From: Helianthus annuus
Taxonomy: Eukaryota > Streptophyta > Magnoliopsida > Asterales > Asteraceae
NCBI RefSeq assembly: GCF_002127325.2
Contig: NC_035445.2
Span: 78,666,815 to 78,730,814 of the forward strand
Direction of reading: 5' to 3'
Length of the DNA stretch: 64,000 bases
This document shows, one piece after another, positions 46,449 through 58,827 of this stretch. How positions within the stretch are numbered: the first letter of the stretch is position 1; the number at the start of each line of letters is the position of its first letter. Under the pieces are notes generated by a model. It ran no database searches. It was not told where the DNA came from and saw nothing but the letters and a program-made list of their open reading frames with translations. The translations under genes were made by a program, and so were the position numbers.

Positions 46449-48061
46449 ATGTTGCTTCGAAATCCTCCACATAAGGATTCCAAGAAGAGCAGTCCCCTAA
46501 AAAGCCAAGGGATCATCGAGGACTCTCCTACGGAGAGATGTTGCTTTACTGATGCTCATGTAGACAGGATTCGTCATTGCTTTCCGGCGAATGCTGTTTT
46601 CAAATCCTTCACTCCTACTGCTTTGAGCGACTTTGTTTCAGACGTCTGGGTGGCCTTTCCTGCTACTCCGTTCACCATAGGGTATTCGTATCCTTTTCCA
46701 GCCTTCACCCAATCCTTCTTTTCTTTAACCGGCATATCTTATATCCAAGCTATGCCGATGATCTGGAGGGTCCTGTATACCTTCGAGAGGATCATTGAGC
46801 AGAGGGGAATTGATTTGGGGATGGCAGAGTTGGCCGCACTTTATGATCTTACCACGTTCGGTTCTTGCCGATATCTGCTAAAACGGAAAGCTGGGGAGGA
46901 TCACCCTGTCTTCAAGGTTACTAAGAATGACACAAACTGGAAGCGTCGCTTTTTCTTTGTTAGAAGGGATACCATCCCAGATGGGAAGGATCTGCCCAAG
47001 GAATGGGCCACTCATGGTAGGGTAGAGGATCCTGGAAGGATCACTATCAGACTTGTCTCATACGATGAGGATCACTAACGTCTTTTTTATTTTTTGTGCA
47101 GCTATATCCATTGCTTATCTTAAGTTAACCCCTGCTGCAAGAGAAAGAGTCTTAGCTTTTAAAAAGCTTAATCCTGAGGTCAGAAGTTTCCAAGTCACCG
47201 TCCAAGATTCACAGGAAGTATCCTCCGCATCTGCCACTATGTCAAGTAAGTATCCTTGTAAAAAGTAAGTTATATGTGAGATTGTTTGATTAATAAGGGA
47301 ACTTATCTTGTTTCTGATTGTGTAGGCGCTGGAAAGTCTGCCAAATCTGCTTCCAAGTTTGGGATAAGTGATCTTGCCAATGTCAAGTCTTCGAGGAGGA
47401 AGACTTCTGCTGCCAGTCCCTCTACTTCAGCCCTTAAAGCACCCATTCAGGGTAAGGGAAAAAAGAGAAAGACTTCTGAAGATCTCCAGGGATTTCCTCT
47501 GCTTCGCCAACAGTTCCTCGACTATGTTAATGTGGTAAGGATCACTGCCCCTGTTGGTTATCCTTCTTAAGTATCCTGCTTGAATATCCTGCTTCTTTTT
47601 GGATCGCCTGATCCTGAATCTTCCTTATACCTCTTCTGCAGAAACTTGCTGAGATCGAGACTTATCTTGGCCATGTCGAGGATCAAGAGAGCCAAATTGC
47701 CGATCTTCAACAAATGGGCGTATTGAAGGATCTCAAGATAGCAGATCTTGAGAAGGAACTCCGGGCTACGAAGGATGAGGCTGCTGAAAGATTGATTGAT
47801 ATGGATAGCGAGAAGCAGGAGATCATCCAGGATGCCAAGGTCTCTGCGGCAATTGCCATGTACAAGATACAACTTCAGATGGCTGCGGAAGCTCAGGATC
47901 CTTCCTTCGATAAGAGCACATGGGGTGTTGAAGATTGGAAGGCAAGGCTGGCGGAACTAGAAGACGAGGATGAAGCTGAGGATATCCCAATGCTGGAGGG
48001 TGGTGATGCTGACAAGGATCAGGGCGGAGAAGCTGGTGGTGATGGAGCAGCAAAGGTGTAA
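46449..48061 (+). CDS. Antisense extra gene of H, four exons, intact
   Basis: Predicted exons 46449-47016, 47102-47245, 47326-47534 and 47642-48061 total 1341 nt: 446 residues with no stop and canonical GT-AG introns in phases 1, 1 and 0. Residues about 30-190 form the conserved domain (FVSDVWVAFPATPF, QAMPMIWRVLYTFE, KRRFFFVRRDTIPDG), resembling the plant family called putative gypsy-type transposon. Exon 3 has a basic GKGKKRKTSED, a likely nuclear signal. Exon 4 is a coiled coil (EIETYLGHVEDQESQIADL on) and ends in an acidic Gly/Asp-rich tail. It runs against the element, so its introns are not removed from the genomic RNA. Its function is unknown. It could be an element-encoded regulator or a captured host domain. 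Confidence 0.82.
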
Positions 48062-48070
48062 GCTGCATGA

Positions 48071-48382
48071 TTGGGCGATGATGGATATTTGTGACTAGGC
48101 CGGAGCCCAATTTTTTTGAGTTTGGTAGTGGTTTGTTTTGTGGTTTGAGACAATTATGGTTTGTAATCTTTGAACAATAGTTTTTAGGGTAAAGGATCCT
48201 GGATCCTTCGAACAATAGGTAGGATTACAAAAGGTGGAGGGATCCTCTGTTTGGGGGATGAAGCCTTTGTGATCCTGCCGCTTTTACTTTCCTGTACCTG
48301 CTAAGACCGCATAGACAATGGACACCCTTTGCCAACCCATGTGGACGGGCCACGTTTTGCTGGTAGAAATGTGGGTTGGCAA
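48071..48382 (+). ncRNA. Structured 3' region after the H antisense gene
   Basis: Stem-loop 48071-48110 pairs TTGGGC with GCCCAA (the D copies have GTGGGC/GCCCAC) and is followed by seven T. Double hairpins lie at 48222-48275 and 48329-48382. The second has an 11-bp perfect outer stem (TTGCCAACCCA/TGGGTTGGCAA) around TGGACGGG, an inner CCA/TGG stem and GAAA. It fits the pattern seen in D1 and D2. Confidence 0.6.
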
Positions 48383-49382
48383 TTTTGACAACTTTTGAAG
48401 GGTTAATCCTTTTGTTAATAAATAAAATCTTAAACTTTTGTCGTTTATCTTGTGTTATTATCTTTTTTATTTTCAATTGTTTTGACACATGTTTGTTTGA
48501 GTAAGAAAAGTTGAGCAAATTATGTTTAAGAAATTTAGGATATGATCCTGGATCAAATATCCTATAATCGAAAATTTTCAAGGTAGTTTATTTAAGGATC
48601 ATAGGTTCAGTTGTCAAGGTCTAAAGGTTATTCAAATGAATAATGAAATTGAAAATAGTTAGGGATCATACCTGAGGATCCAAGTTAGGATCCTAACCTT
48701 TAATCGGGATAACCATAAGTAAAACTTTAATGGATAATAAGGATTAAGGATCCTTAATTGTTTAACTTCGAAAACCTGAAAAATGGAATATAACTTGGGA
48801 CTAAGCCAATATAAAAGATAAGTTAGTAACTGGGGACAAGCCCAAAGGATAACTGGGGACAAGCCCGTAGGATCACTGAGGATGATCCCAAAGGATCACT
48901 GGGGACAAGCCCAAAGGATAACTGGGGACAAGCCCAAAGGATCGTATGTAAACTGGAGTATGGCCCTTACTGGCGACTATCCAAACTTAGTGACATGAGA
49001 ATGTCAAAACCTTAGCTAACGTGAAAACGTTAGAAACCTTAGGAACAGATGTATGGTACGTCTACCATTATACGGAGGATCCTGGGTATAGCCAGTACGA
49101 TGAGGTTGTCAGCCCCGGAAGTGGGTACTGGTCCCAAAGACGTGAACTATATCAGGATCATCGGGCGCTGCTGGCGGAAACTGGGGATAATCCCAAGGAT
49201 AACTGGGGACAAGTCCAAGGATCTGCGTTGCTTTTGATGATCTTTGACGATATGCTGTAGATACCTGAACTATCATAACTCAAATGGTTTGTGAGAAGAG
49301 GATGAAGGATACAGGATCCTTATCTTTTGGTAAAAAGTAAGGAAATGTAATAGTTTTAAGATAAGAATATTACCAGAGTAAG
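48383..49382. other. H spacer with 23-bp minisatellite and GNRA hairpins
   Basis: Five exact-length 23-bp units of the type AACTGGGGACAAGCCCAAAG run 48828-48942. GACAT-GAGA-ATGTC (48992-49005) and TAACGT-GAAA-ACGTTA (49017-49032) are hairpins with GNRA loops on this strand. Ends with GTAAG, the left target copy of G. Confidence 0.75.
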
Positions 49383-50111
49383 TGTTAGGGCTGGATTTTT
49401 ATCATATGTGATCCTTATACGTGATCCTAACCAGTGATCCTTGTTTCTTTGGCAGACAGTGATCCTCAGCAGGACTTCAGGATCAGGATCATGGGACATT
49501 ATAGTAATCCTCATACTAACGGCCACTTCCGCTTAATACAATATTGTTTTGCAGGAACATTTAGCAGGATACGCTCTAGGCATCATGATCAAGGGACGCG
49601 TCTTCACAATTATGGCAAGAGCTTAATTGAAGATAGACGTTGCACAGGATATGGAAACTTGGCTTGATTTATGGGCGGCTATTTAGGCTAGATTGTATCT
49701 CATTTCTAAAGGGGTAATGAGCTGAATATTAGTTTAGGTACCTAAAATAGGTCACCTACACACGTATAAATACCACTCTTCCTCATTCGGAGGAACACAC
49801 ACGACATACAACGCAACTCTCACACACTTAGACACCCGAAACAATAGTGATCCTTGTACTCAGCTCATTATCATCCGAAGTTGTAACTATTTTGTTCTTA
49901 TATTGAAGTTTGGTGATCGGTAGTTGCCATCACCCGAGGTTTTTTATGCCGGAGATCATATATTGATCAAGGGCTTTTTCCTCGTACAAATCATTGTGTC
50001 TTTGCATCTTTATCACAGAAGTGATCCTTTACTTTCATAATTAACCAAGCATCATACCCCGTTTACATAAAGTTTGGTTACATTATCCTTGTGTGATTTT
50101 TGACCAAAACA
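49383..50111 (+). mobile_element. 5' LTR of G
   Basis: TGTTAGGG to CCAAAACA, TATAAATA box at 49765-49772. I count twelve AGGAT/ATCCT words; about 1.4 would be expected by chance. The conserved block CCCGAGGTTTTTTATGCCGG is at about 49933-49952. Confidence 0.93.
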
Positions 50112-50114
50112 GTT

Positions 50115-50131
50115 TGGCGCCCACCGTGGGG
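50115..50131 (+). other. Primer binding site of G
   Basis: TGGCGCCCACCGTGGGG, three bases past the LTR. Confidence 0.8.
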
Positions 50132-50188
50132 CAATTGGTGCTTCATTCATAAGAAAATCTTTTGTTCGAAATCATTTCAAAGAGTTAT

Positions 50189-52759
50189 ATGGCTTCATCA
50201 TTGAAGAACACGTCCACGGCGATGTCTGCAGTCACCTCATCACAGACCACTTTGCCTCCTCCACCGGCAGGATCTCAGAAAAATACTGAGAAGAGATCAA
50301 CTCCCACTTTCTCTAAAACTCCATCTCCTTCTGCTATGAATTCTTATATTCCCAGTACTAGTGATGTATTTACTTTGATTTTGCAGATGAAGGATCGTAT
50401 GCAGCGGCAGGATGAAACTAATGAAAGGATCCTCAGGGAAATTGGAGATCTCAAAAGGCAGAAGAAAACGGCAGAGGATCATTCTCCATTAATGCCCAAA
50501 TCCTTGAGCTTTGATACTCCAATGATTACTTCTCAGCCATCAGGAATTCCAGACGTGCAAATCATGGGAGAATCAAGAGGATTGCACCACGGATCGACAG
50601 CAATGACTCAGACATCAGGCTCACATTTTCAGCCAGTAGGATCCTATCCTCAGTACATGGGATCCTTCATGAATTCAGGAGCCTATCCGGGGGCACAGCA
50701 GTTTCAAGGATCCTACTTTGTTCCAGGATCATTCCAGGGCCAAGGATCCTCCTTTGTTCCAGGATCATCCCAGGTTCAAGGATCCTCCTTCGTTCCAGGA
50801 TCATCCCAGACACCAGGATCCTTCCAGATACCAGGATCCCTAAAAAGTTTGCAAACAGGAAGTCTAGATGTCCATCAAGGGGACTTCATTCCAATGCAGA
50901 CCATTGCTTCCACTGGTCCCTCCGTTGTTCCAGACTCCCAGCAATATGGGTTCCCTAACTTGAACCCAATGGGAGGTAACACTTTAAATAATTATCCTAC
51001 CACTAACCATGGATTCATGCAGGATACAGGTACCAATCATGCTATGGCCAGGGAGTTGCAGAAGCTAAAAGATATGATCTCAAGTGTTCCAGGGGTAGTC
51101 AAGCCTATCCCAGAGATTGCAGATGGAAGCCACAAGGTATCTCGCTTTGCACCACCAATCTGTGATGCAGAGGTACCCAAAAGGTTCCATATCCCTACCA
51201 TGAAGCTGTATGATGGCACAACGGATCCAGAGGAGCATATAGCACAATACAGGGAGAGGATGGAGATCAATCCTATCCCAGAAAAGTTGAAGGAAGCATG
51301 CCTATGTAAAGGATTTGGATCCACTCTTACGGGATCAGCTCTTAAGTGGCTGCTAAGTCTTCCCCCCTACTCTATTACTTCATTTTCTAATTTAGTTAAT
51401 TTATTCAATAACCAATTCTCTTGTAGCAGAAAATTTGAAAAATTAACTAGTGATTTGTACAGGATAACTCAAAATCATAATGAATCATTAAGGGATTATA
51501 TAACTAAATTTAGTAAAGAATCCTTGGACATTCCCAACTTGGATATGGCTACGGCTGTTGAAGCCTTCAAAATGGGACTGCTTAAGGATTCATTGTTCTA
51601 TGATGATCTTGTTATGACACCATGCAGGAATCTAGATGAAGTAAGAACTCGAGCACTCAGGTTCATCCGGCTAGAGGATGACAAGAGGATCCAGGAGAGA
51701 CAAGTAGGATCCTCAAAACAGGAGAAGCAAGGATCCTCCTTCAAGAACAACAAATTCAAATCCTACCATAGAAATGAGAACAAGAATGTGCATGCTGTTG
51801 ACCAAGAAGAGGATGATGAAGAATATCCTCCAATCTCAGAATATTGTTTTTCCGTTGATAATCATGAACTAATCCTTGCAATGCAGAATCTAGGTGAAAA
51901 AGCTAGGTGGCCCAGGAAGATTGATAAACCATCCGGGACTAAAGACAAGTCAAAATGGTGTGCATACCATGAGGATTTCGGGCATCTAACTGAAGAATGC
52001 ATAGCTTTAAGGAAAGAGATTGGATATCTGTTAAGCAAGGGGCACCTAAAAGAATTATTGGGAAGAAAAAAGCAAAGGACTCAGGATCCTGAAAGGATCC
52101 CCGAAAAAGCTCCAGCACCTCCGGCAAATGCACAAGTGATCAACTTTATATCCGGAGGATCAGACATCTGTGGTACATCCTTCTCGGCGGCCAAAAGACA
52201 TGCAAAAGAATCAAAAATGGATAATGGTGAAAGGCCTATTAGAACATCAAGTGTCTCAGAAGGGAAGATGATAACATTTGATGAGGATGATCGCATTAAC
52301 ATTCAGGATCCTCACCATGATAGTTTAGTTATCACTTTCTTTATCTCTAACCATTTTGTCCGCAGGATCCTTATTGATGGAGGGAGCTCAGTGAACATTA
52401 TCCAGCTTGATGTCCTGAAGAAGATGGGAATCCCAGAATCAGACATCACACCAAGATCCTCCGTGCTTGTAGGATTCAGTGGGGAAACGAAGAAAACTCT
52501 GGGGGACATCAAACTCCCAATCTACGTGGAAGGATTACATAATTACCAAAAATTTTGTGTTATTGACTGTTTATCTTGTTGCAACGTTATCCTTGGCAGG
52601 CCTTGGATACATGATATGAAAGCAGTCCCATCTACCTACCATCAATGTGTGAAGCTCCCTAGCCCATGGGGAATAATCAAGATCGACAGTGATCAGCAGG
52701 AGGCTAAGGATTGTTATACCTCATCCATGAAGCCAACCTCGAAGCCAAGGGAGCAATAG
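50189..52759 (+). CDS. gag: G Gag and aspartic protease, intact
   Basis: ATG 50189 (MASSLKN), chosen over a longer in-frame TTG start because the E, F and D2 copies align here. TAG at 52757-52759. Three GSSFVPGSSQVQ-type repeats (50708-50815). Gag core with DGTTDPEEHIAQYRERM, knuckle CAYHEDFGHLTEEC and protease LIDGGSSVNII. No damage seen. It makes the particle proteins and, if the leaky stop works, a minority Gag-Pol. Confidence 0.93.
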   Translation: MASSLKNTSTAMSAVTSSQTTLPPPPAGSQKNTEKRSTPTFSKTPSPSAMNSYIPSTSDVFTLILQMKDRMQRQDETNERILREIGDLKRQKKTAEDHSPLMPKSLSFDTPMITSQPSGIPDVQIMGESRGLHHGSTAMTQTSGSHFQPVGSYPQYMGSFMNSGAYPGAQQFQGSYFVPGSFQGQGSSFVPGSSQVQGSSFVPGSSQTPGSFQIPGSLKSLQTGSLDVHQGDFIPMQTIASTGPSVVPDSQQYGFPNLNPMGGNTLNNYPTTNHGFMQDTGTNHAMARELQKLKDMISSVPGVVKPIPEIADGSHKVSRFAPPICDAEVPKRFHIPTMKLYDGTTDPEEHIAQYRERMEINPIPEKLKEACLCKGFGSTLTGSALKWLLSLPPYSITSFSNLVNLFNNQFSCSRKFEKLTSDLYRITQNHNESLRDYITKFSKESLDIPNLDMATAVEAFKMGLLKDSLFYDDLVMTPCRNLDEVRTRALRFIRLEDDKRIQERQVGSSKQEKQGSSFKNNKFKSYHRNENKNVHAVDQEEDDEEYPPISEYCFSVDNHELILAMQNLGEKARWPRKIDKPSGTKDKSKWCAYHEDFGHLTEECIALRKEIGYLLSKGHLKELLGRKKQRTQDPERIPEKAPAPPANAQVINFISGGSDICGTSFSAAKRHAKESKMDNGERPIRTSSVSEGKMITFDEDDRINIQDPHHDSLVITFFISNHFVRRILIDGGSSVNIIQLDVLKKMGIPESDITPRSSVLVGFSGETKKTLGDIKLPIYVEGLHNYQKFCVIDCLSCCNVILGRPWIHDMKAVPSTYHQCVKLPSPWGIIKIDSDQQEAKDCYTSSMKPTSKPREQ
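52757..52759 (+). promoter_or_regulatory. Readthrough-type UAG in G
   Basis: CAATAGCAATTACAG, the same 15 bases as in F, in frame with RT downstream and with no intervening ATG or stop. Confidence 0.78.
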
Positions 52760-55000
52760 CAATTACAGTATCCTCCGAGGGATGTCTTGGAGGCAAGGGA
52801 ACAAGATGTGGACGAAATCCTTTTGGATCCTAATGATCCTGAATCAAAAATCTATATCGGATCAGGGATCCTTGGCAAGATGAAAGAAGACTTAATATCC
52901 TTCCTCAAAAGAAGAAAACCTACCTTTGCTTGGAAACATGAAGATATGACAGGTATATCTAAGGATATTATTACTCACAAACTTGGCATTGACAGGTCTA
53001 TCAAACCAATCCATCAAAAAAGGAGGAAGTTTGCACCAGAAAGGAATGCCATTATTCAAGAAGAAGTAGAGAGACTACTTCGAGCAGGTATGATCAGAGA
53101 GGTAAAATATCCAAAATGGTTAGCCAATGTGGTCGTTGTCCAAAAGAAAAATGGAAAGTGGAGGGTATGTGTCGATTTCACTGATTTGAATAAGGCATGT
53201 CCCAAGGATCCTTTCCCATTACCCCACATTGACTCCATGGTGGATGCAACAGCGGGGCATGAACTGTTGACCTTTATGGATGCATCATCTGGATTCCAAC
53301 AAATTCAGATGGAACCATCTGACCAAGAGGATACAGCCTTTATGACCCCGACCGGTTTATATTGTTATATTGCCATGCCTTTTGGACTAAGAAATGCAGG
53401 TGCTACATACCAAAGGCTGGTGAATATGATGTTCAAAGATCAAATTGGAAAAACTATGGAGGTGTACATAGATGATATGGTGGTCAAGTCAAAGAAAGCT
53501 GAGGATCACCTAAGGGATTTGGAAGAAGCATTCGATATCCTTGATAGTTACAACATGAAACTTAATCCTTCGAAATGCCATTTTGGTGTTAAGGCAGGAA
53601 AGTTCTTAGGATATATGGTAACTCAGAGGGGTATTGAAGCAAGCCCAGAACAAATCAAAGCGCTAATAAATATCAAATCTCCTGCCAATGCCAAGGATGT
53701 TCAAAGGTTGACAGGCAGGATAGCGGCTCCGAACAGGTTCATATCGAAATCCTCAGAGAAATGCAAAGAATTCTACGATATCCTAAGGAAGAATAAGAAG
53801 TTTGAATGGACTGAGAAGCATGAGAACGCTTTACAAGCCCTTAAAGAATATATGTCCTCAGAACCAGCATTAGCAAAACCGGAAAAAGGAGATGTGTTAT
53901 CCTTATACCTGGCGGTATCCTCAACCGCTGTAAGTGCTGTCCTTGTCAAGGATCACGAAGGTACACAATATCCTATCTACTATGTAAGTAAAAGTTTACT
54001 TGATGCCGAATCCAGGTACTCACACCTCGAAAAACTTATTCTTGCATTAATCATGGCATCCACTAAGTTAAGGCATTATTTTGAAACCCATACTATTGTT
54101 GTCAAAACTAATTTCCCAATTAAGAATGTCCTCAGGAAACCAGAGATGTCAGGAAGGATGGCTAAGTGGGCAGTGAAGCTTAGCGCCCATGATATAAGAT
54201 ATGAACCAAGAACAGCCATTAAATCCCAAGCACTAGCTGACTTTGTGGCTGATTTCAGTAGTGATCTACAAAAAGAAGCAGAATTGGAGGTCCAGCAGCT
54301 GGATGAAACCAAGGATCCTTGGATATTACACACTGACGGATCCTCAAATGTCAAGGGCACAGGACTCGGGATACTACTAAAATCGCCACAGGGGGACATA
54401 ATACCCCACTCCATAGCCTGTGAGTTCCAAGCAACTAACAATGAGGCTGAATATGAAGCCTTAATTGCTGGCTTACAAATTGCTAAGGATATGGGGGTAA
54501 AGTATCTTAAAGTATATGTAGATTCATTATTGATCACTAATCACTTTAATGGATCCTATGCTGTTAAAGGCGAAAAACTAACCAAGTATTTAGAGATAGT
54601 CAAAGAATTGGCACTCTCTTTTGTCTCTTTCAGCCTGACACAGGTACCAAGGGAGGAGAACACAGAGGCTGATGCATTGGCCAACCTAGGATCGTCCTTG
54701 AAGATTCCAGAAGATATAAGTATCCCTATAATCCATATCCTGGCTCCTGCTATTGAAAATCAAATGGCCATGGAAATAGAAGAGGATACTGCAGTGATCC
54801 CCAGTGGAGAAGCTCAATCTTGTTCAGGATCATGGATCTCACCAATCATGAGATACTTGCAACACGGGGAGATCCCAATGGAAGAAAATCCTAGAGCTTT
54901 CAGGATTAAGGTATCTCAATTCACAATTTTGAATAACATATTATATAAGCGATCTCTTGCAGGACCATATTTGAGATGTATTGAGGATCCTGAAATTGAA
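52760..55000 (+). pseudogene. pol: G pol, part before the solo LTR: RT, dual RNase H, start of integrase
   Basis: Open from the UAG. RT motifs [10 protein letters not shown] and YIDDMVV, RT-linked RNase H-like part, archaeal-type RNase H ([24 protein letters not shown]), then the linker up to YLRCIEDPEIE where LTR I begins at 55001. The frame then runs 14 codons into the LTR and stops at 55042. It was evidently intact before the insertion, since the other part resumes in homologous sequence with a 5-bp target copy. Confidence 0.92.
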
Positions 55001-57757
55001 TGTCACACCCTCAAATTACCACCTAGGGAGTGTCCCTGTTAGGCGTGTGACCACAAGTCATGAGCCACCAATTACATTGAATCCATAAGCTTAAAATAAC
55101 GTTTCATCATTTAATAGTAATAAAATCCAAACATAAGTAATTCAAAAACCATCAAGTTCAGCGGAAACGTTAACGTAACATAATGTAAATATTTTCCAAA
55201 CATCCATAGTAAATAAATGTTTGATGGATAAACCCATTAATGCAACCATGACCCCTCACGCCCTCCAGCCAGCAAGTTCCTGTTCCCAAGTACCTAACGA
55301 CCTGCGAGCATGTAACAAGTGTGTCAGACAAAGCTGGCGAGTTCACAGTTTAAGAAAACGTTTGTTACCAGTTGAATGTAAAACAGTTCAATAACCAATG
55401 CAAGTAATATTGTTAATATCTCATTTCCGAACAATGACGGCTCCTGAAATACACGACTGCCCTTCCCACGTACTCCTATCTAGTACTGGGCCAGACTGGG
55501 TCATTAGTTCACCTCCGTCCTCTACAGGAGCGGTGTGAGGGTGCCAAACCTAAGTAGCGCTACTAACTAATACCCGATGAGGGACTTACAAAAGATGATA
55601 GGTGAGAATATTAACCAATATACCCGTTTTTACCCAAAGACTTATTCCCCCATGGAATACCCACTGACTGTCCCCAACCACTGGGACGCATGCTCGAATG
55701 TAGTGAACTCACCTTCGGTTTGCTCGGTTAGACTAAGTGCTTGTTTAATAGTTAACCAATCAAATCCTATCAGGTTAACATAGATAGTTAGTTCCATGTA
55801 TTCACGTATTTATTCGCATGAAATGCTCAACAGTAACCATGTAACACGTATTGTCACGTATGTCATACAAGTATCCTGATCACAGTTTATTCACAATACC
55901 ATATAACACAACACACCAGTTCACATGGTAACAATTCATCATGTCATACAAGTAGCCAAAATCTAATCACATATAAACAGTTCATGATTTCGGCCCACTA
56001 GTAAATAGACATAACATTATCAACCCATAACATAATAATATACTAGCATATTGAGGCCCGGTTTGGGCCTTGGCCCAGCCAGATTGTCATAGCAGTTGCG
56101 CAGCCCAGTTCTCAGCAAGAGGGTTCGGTCCAGTGACCAACCCATCATTTTGCAGTTGGGCCGCCCCCTAATTCACATAATAATAATAACAACAACAATG
56201 TGCCCCTAATAAAGAAATATTCTCAACTCTACATGACGTACATACAATACTTGCCCATACTTGATCGGCCCAAAAGTAAAAGAAAACTTCGGCCCACACA
56301 ACCCGTGTTCTCTATGCATCATAGATCCTGAACTCCTTAATTCATTTGATTAAACTACTTACATTCACATTCACCCTCTAATACCCTTTGCTAATACACG
56401 ACAGCCCATGTACAACTTCGACCACGTAAAGCCCAGCTAAGTGCACGATTGGGTCAGTTGTGCAACCCACTTATCTACGGCCCGTCAAGAAACGTGCGAG
56501 TCCAGTCAATGCACACCGACAGTCCCGGACCATGCCATGAAGTGTGCACTTCCCTCCGGAGTGTGCGGCTCGGAAGTGTGCGACTTCAGCGACAAGCGCT
56601 AACAAATTGTACAGCCCGTTGTTTCGCTGGTTCGATGCATTAACGTGCGTACTCATTATGTGATTAGTTACTCCCACCCATGAATTAAGAGTCAGTTACC
56701 CAACCCCATAATATTCGACTTATCCCCATCAATTAACATTTAAACTATGCAATCACCTTAGTGCACTGTTTCAAATAATTCTAGCAAACAATTAAGCAAT
56801 AACTCGATCATCATGCAGACAAGGATTTTAAATGCCTAAGATAACACTTACTACTCATGCATGGCCAACAATCTTTTCTACAGTAAGGAACAGCAAATCA
56901 ATACGAACAGTTTACCGAACCGATTCCGATTCCGTAAACATCAAACGTTATATTAACCGCAAATCAGTACCAACATCCAACAACAGTATGCACGGCACCC
57001 TCCTAGTTATCATACCTAGTTTATAATCAGCATAACTTATCGTATCACACAACCCGACCCAACCCGTTACACATGATAACGTATTACCAACAGAATCAAC
57101 GATTTTTATTTCTAATTTGTTTACAAGCCGCAACCAACCCGGATCCTATCCGCACATATCTCGTGACAACGCGCAATAATACATTAAGATCATAAAATAG
57201 AAAGCACACTTCATCAATTAATAGTTAACATGGGTAGAGTTTTACTAACCACTAAACTGATCGGAACAATGATATGTCAACCGGGATGCCTGCCGTCTTC
57301 AATCGGAACAAGAAGTAGGGCAATGTTATGTGACATACAAGGGTTACGTAACATATAAATGGAATACCCAAACCTAAGTGGGTCGGTGGTCAATTCAAAT
57401 GGCACATGGGCCGAGATCAATTTAATCAGTAAATGGGCTGATAATTGATTTAATTTGCAAGTGGGCCGGTGATCAATCTAATTAGTAAATGGCCGAGATG
57501 GGTTCGGGGAAACACACAGGGTGTGTGATGGGCCTGGTTAACACATTGAACGTGGTTGTACGCGGCCCAACTCGTTCGGTTTCTTGACTCGGTTGAACGG
57601 TACATAAAACATTTTAACAATTCCACACAGTTGATCAGTTACACAAACGTAATCAGTCAGTGTTGCGTGACAAGAATAAACAAACGTAGAGACACATGCC
57701 AAAAAAAAGTTGCAGCATTTTTAAGTAGTTCTAACCTTAATTATTCGGGTTGTCACA
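55001..57757 (-). mobile_element. Solo LTR I (Tekay/Del-like) inside G
   Basis: Plus-strand ends TGTCACACC and GGGTTGTCACA, flanked by TTGAA at 54996-55000 and 57758-57762. 2757 bp, no coding frame, no primer site or polypurine tract, so an LTR left by LTR-LTR recombination. Read on the minus strand it starts TGTGACAACCCG and ends GAGGGTGTGACA. The GAACTCACCTTCGG region matches LTR A in reverse, giving minus orientation. Confidence 0.9.
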
Positions 57758-57762
57758 TTGAA

Positions 57763-58827
<1,065 letters not shown>

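Noticed and set aside
49021..49260. Conserved small protein MKTLETLGTDVW... in F, G and H spacers
   Set aside because: No ATG start (GTG only), it lies over the GNRA hairpins and repeats, F and G are near-identical by recent recombination, and the H C-terminus differs. Non-coding conservation explains it.
56449..57133. Possible internal genes in solo LTR I
   Set aside because: Short frames on both strands without family features, inside an LTR with TG/CA ends and a target-site duplication.
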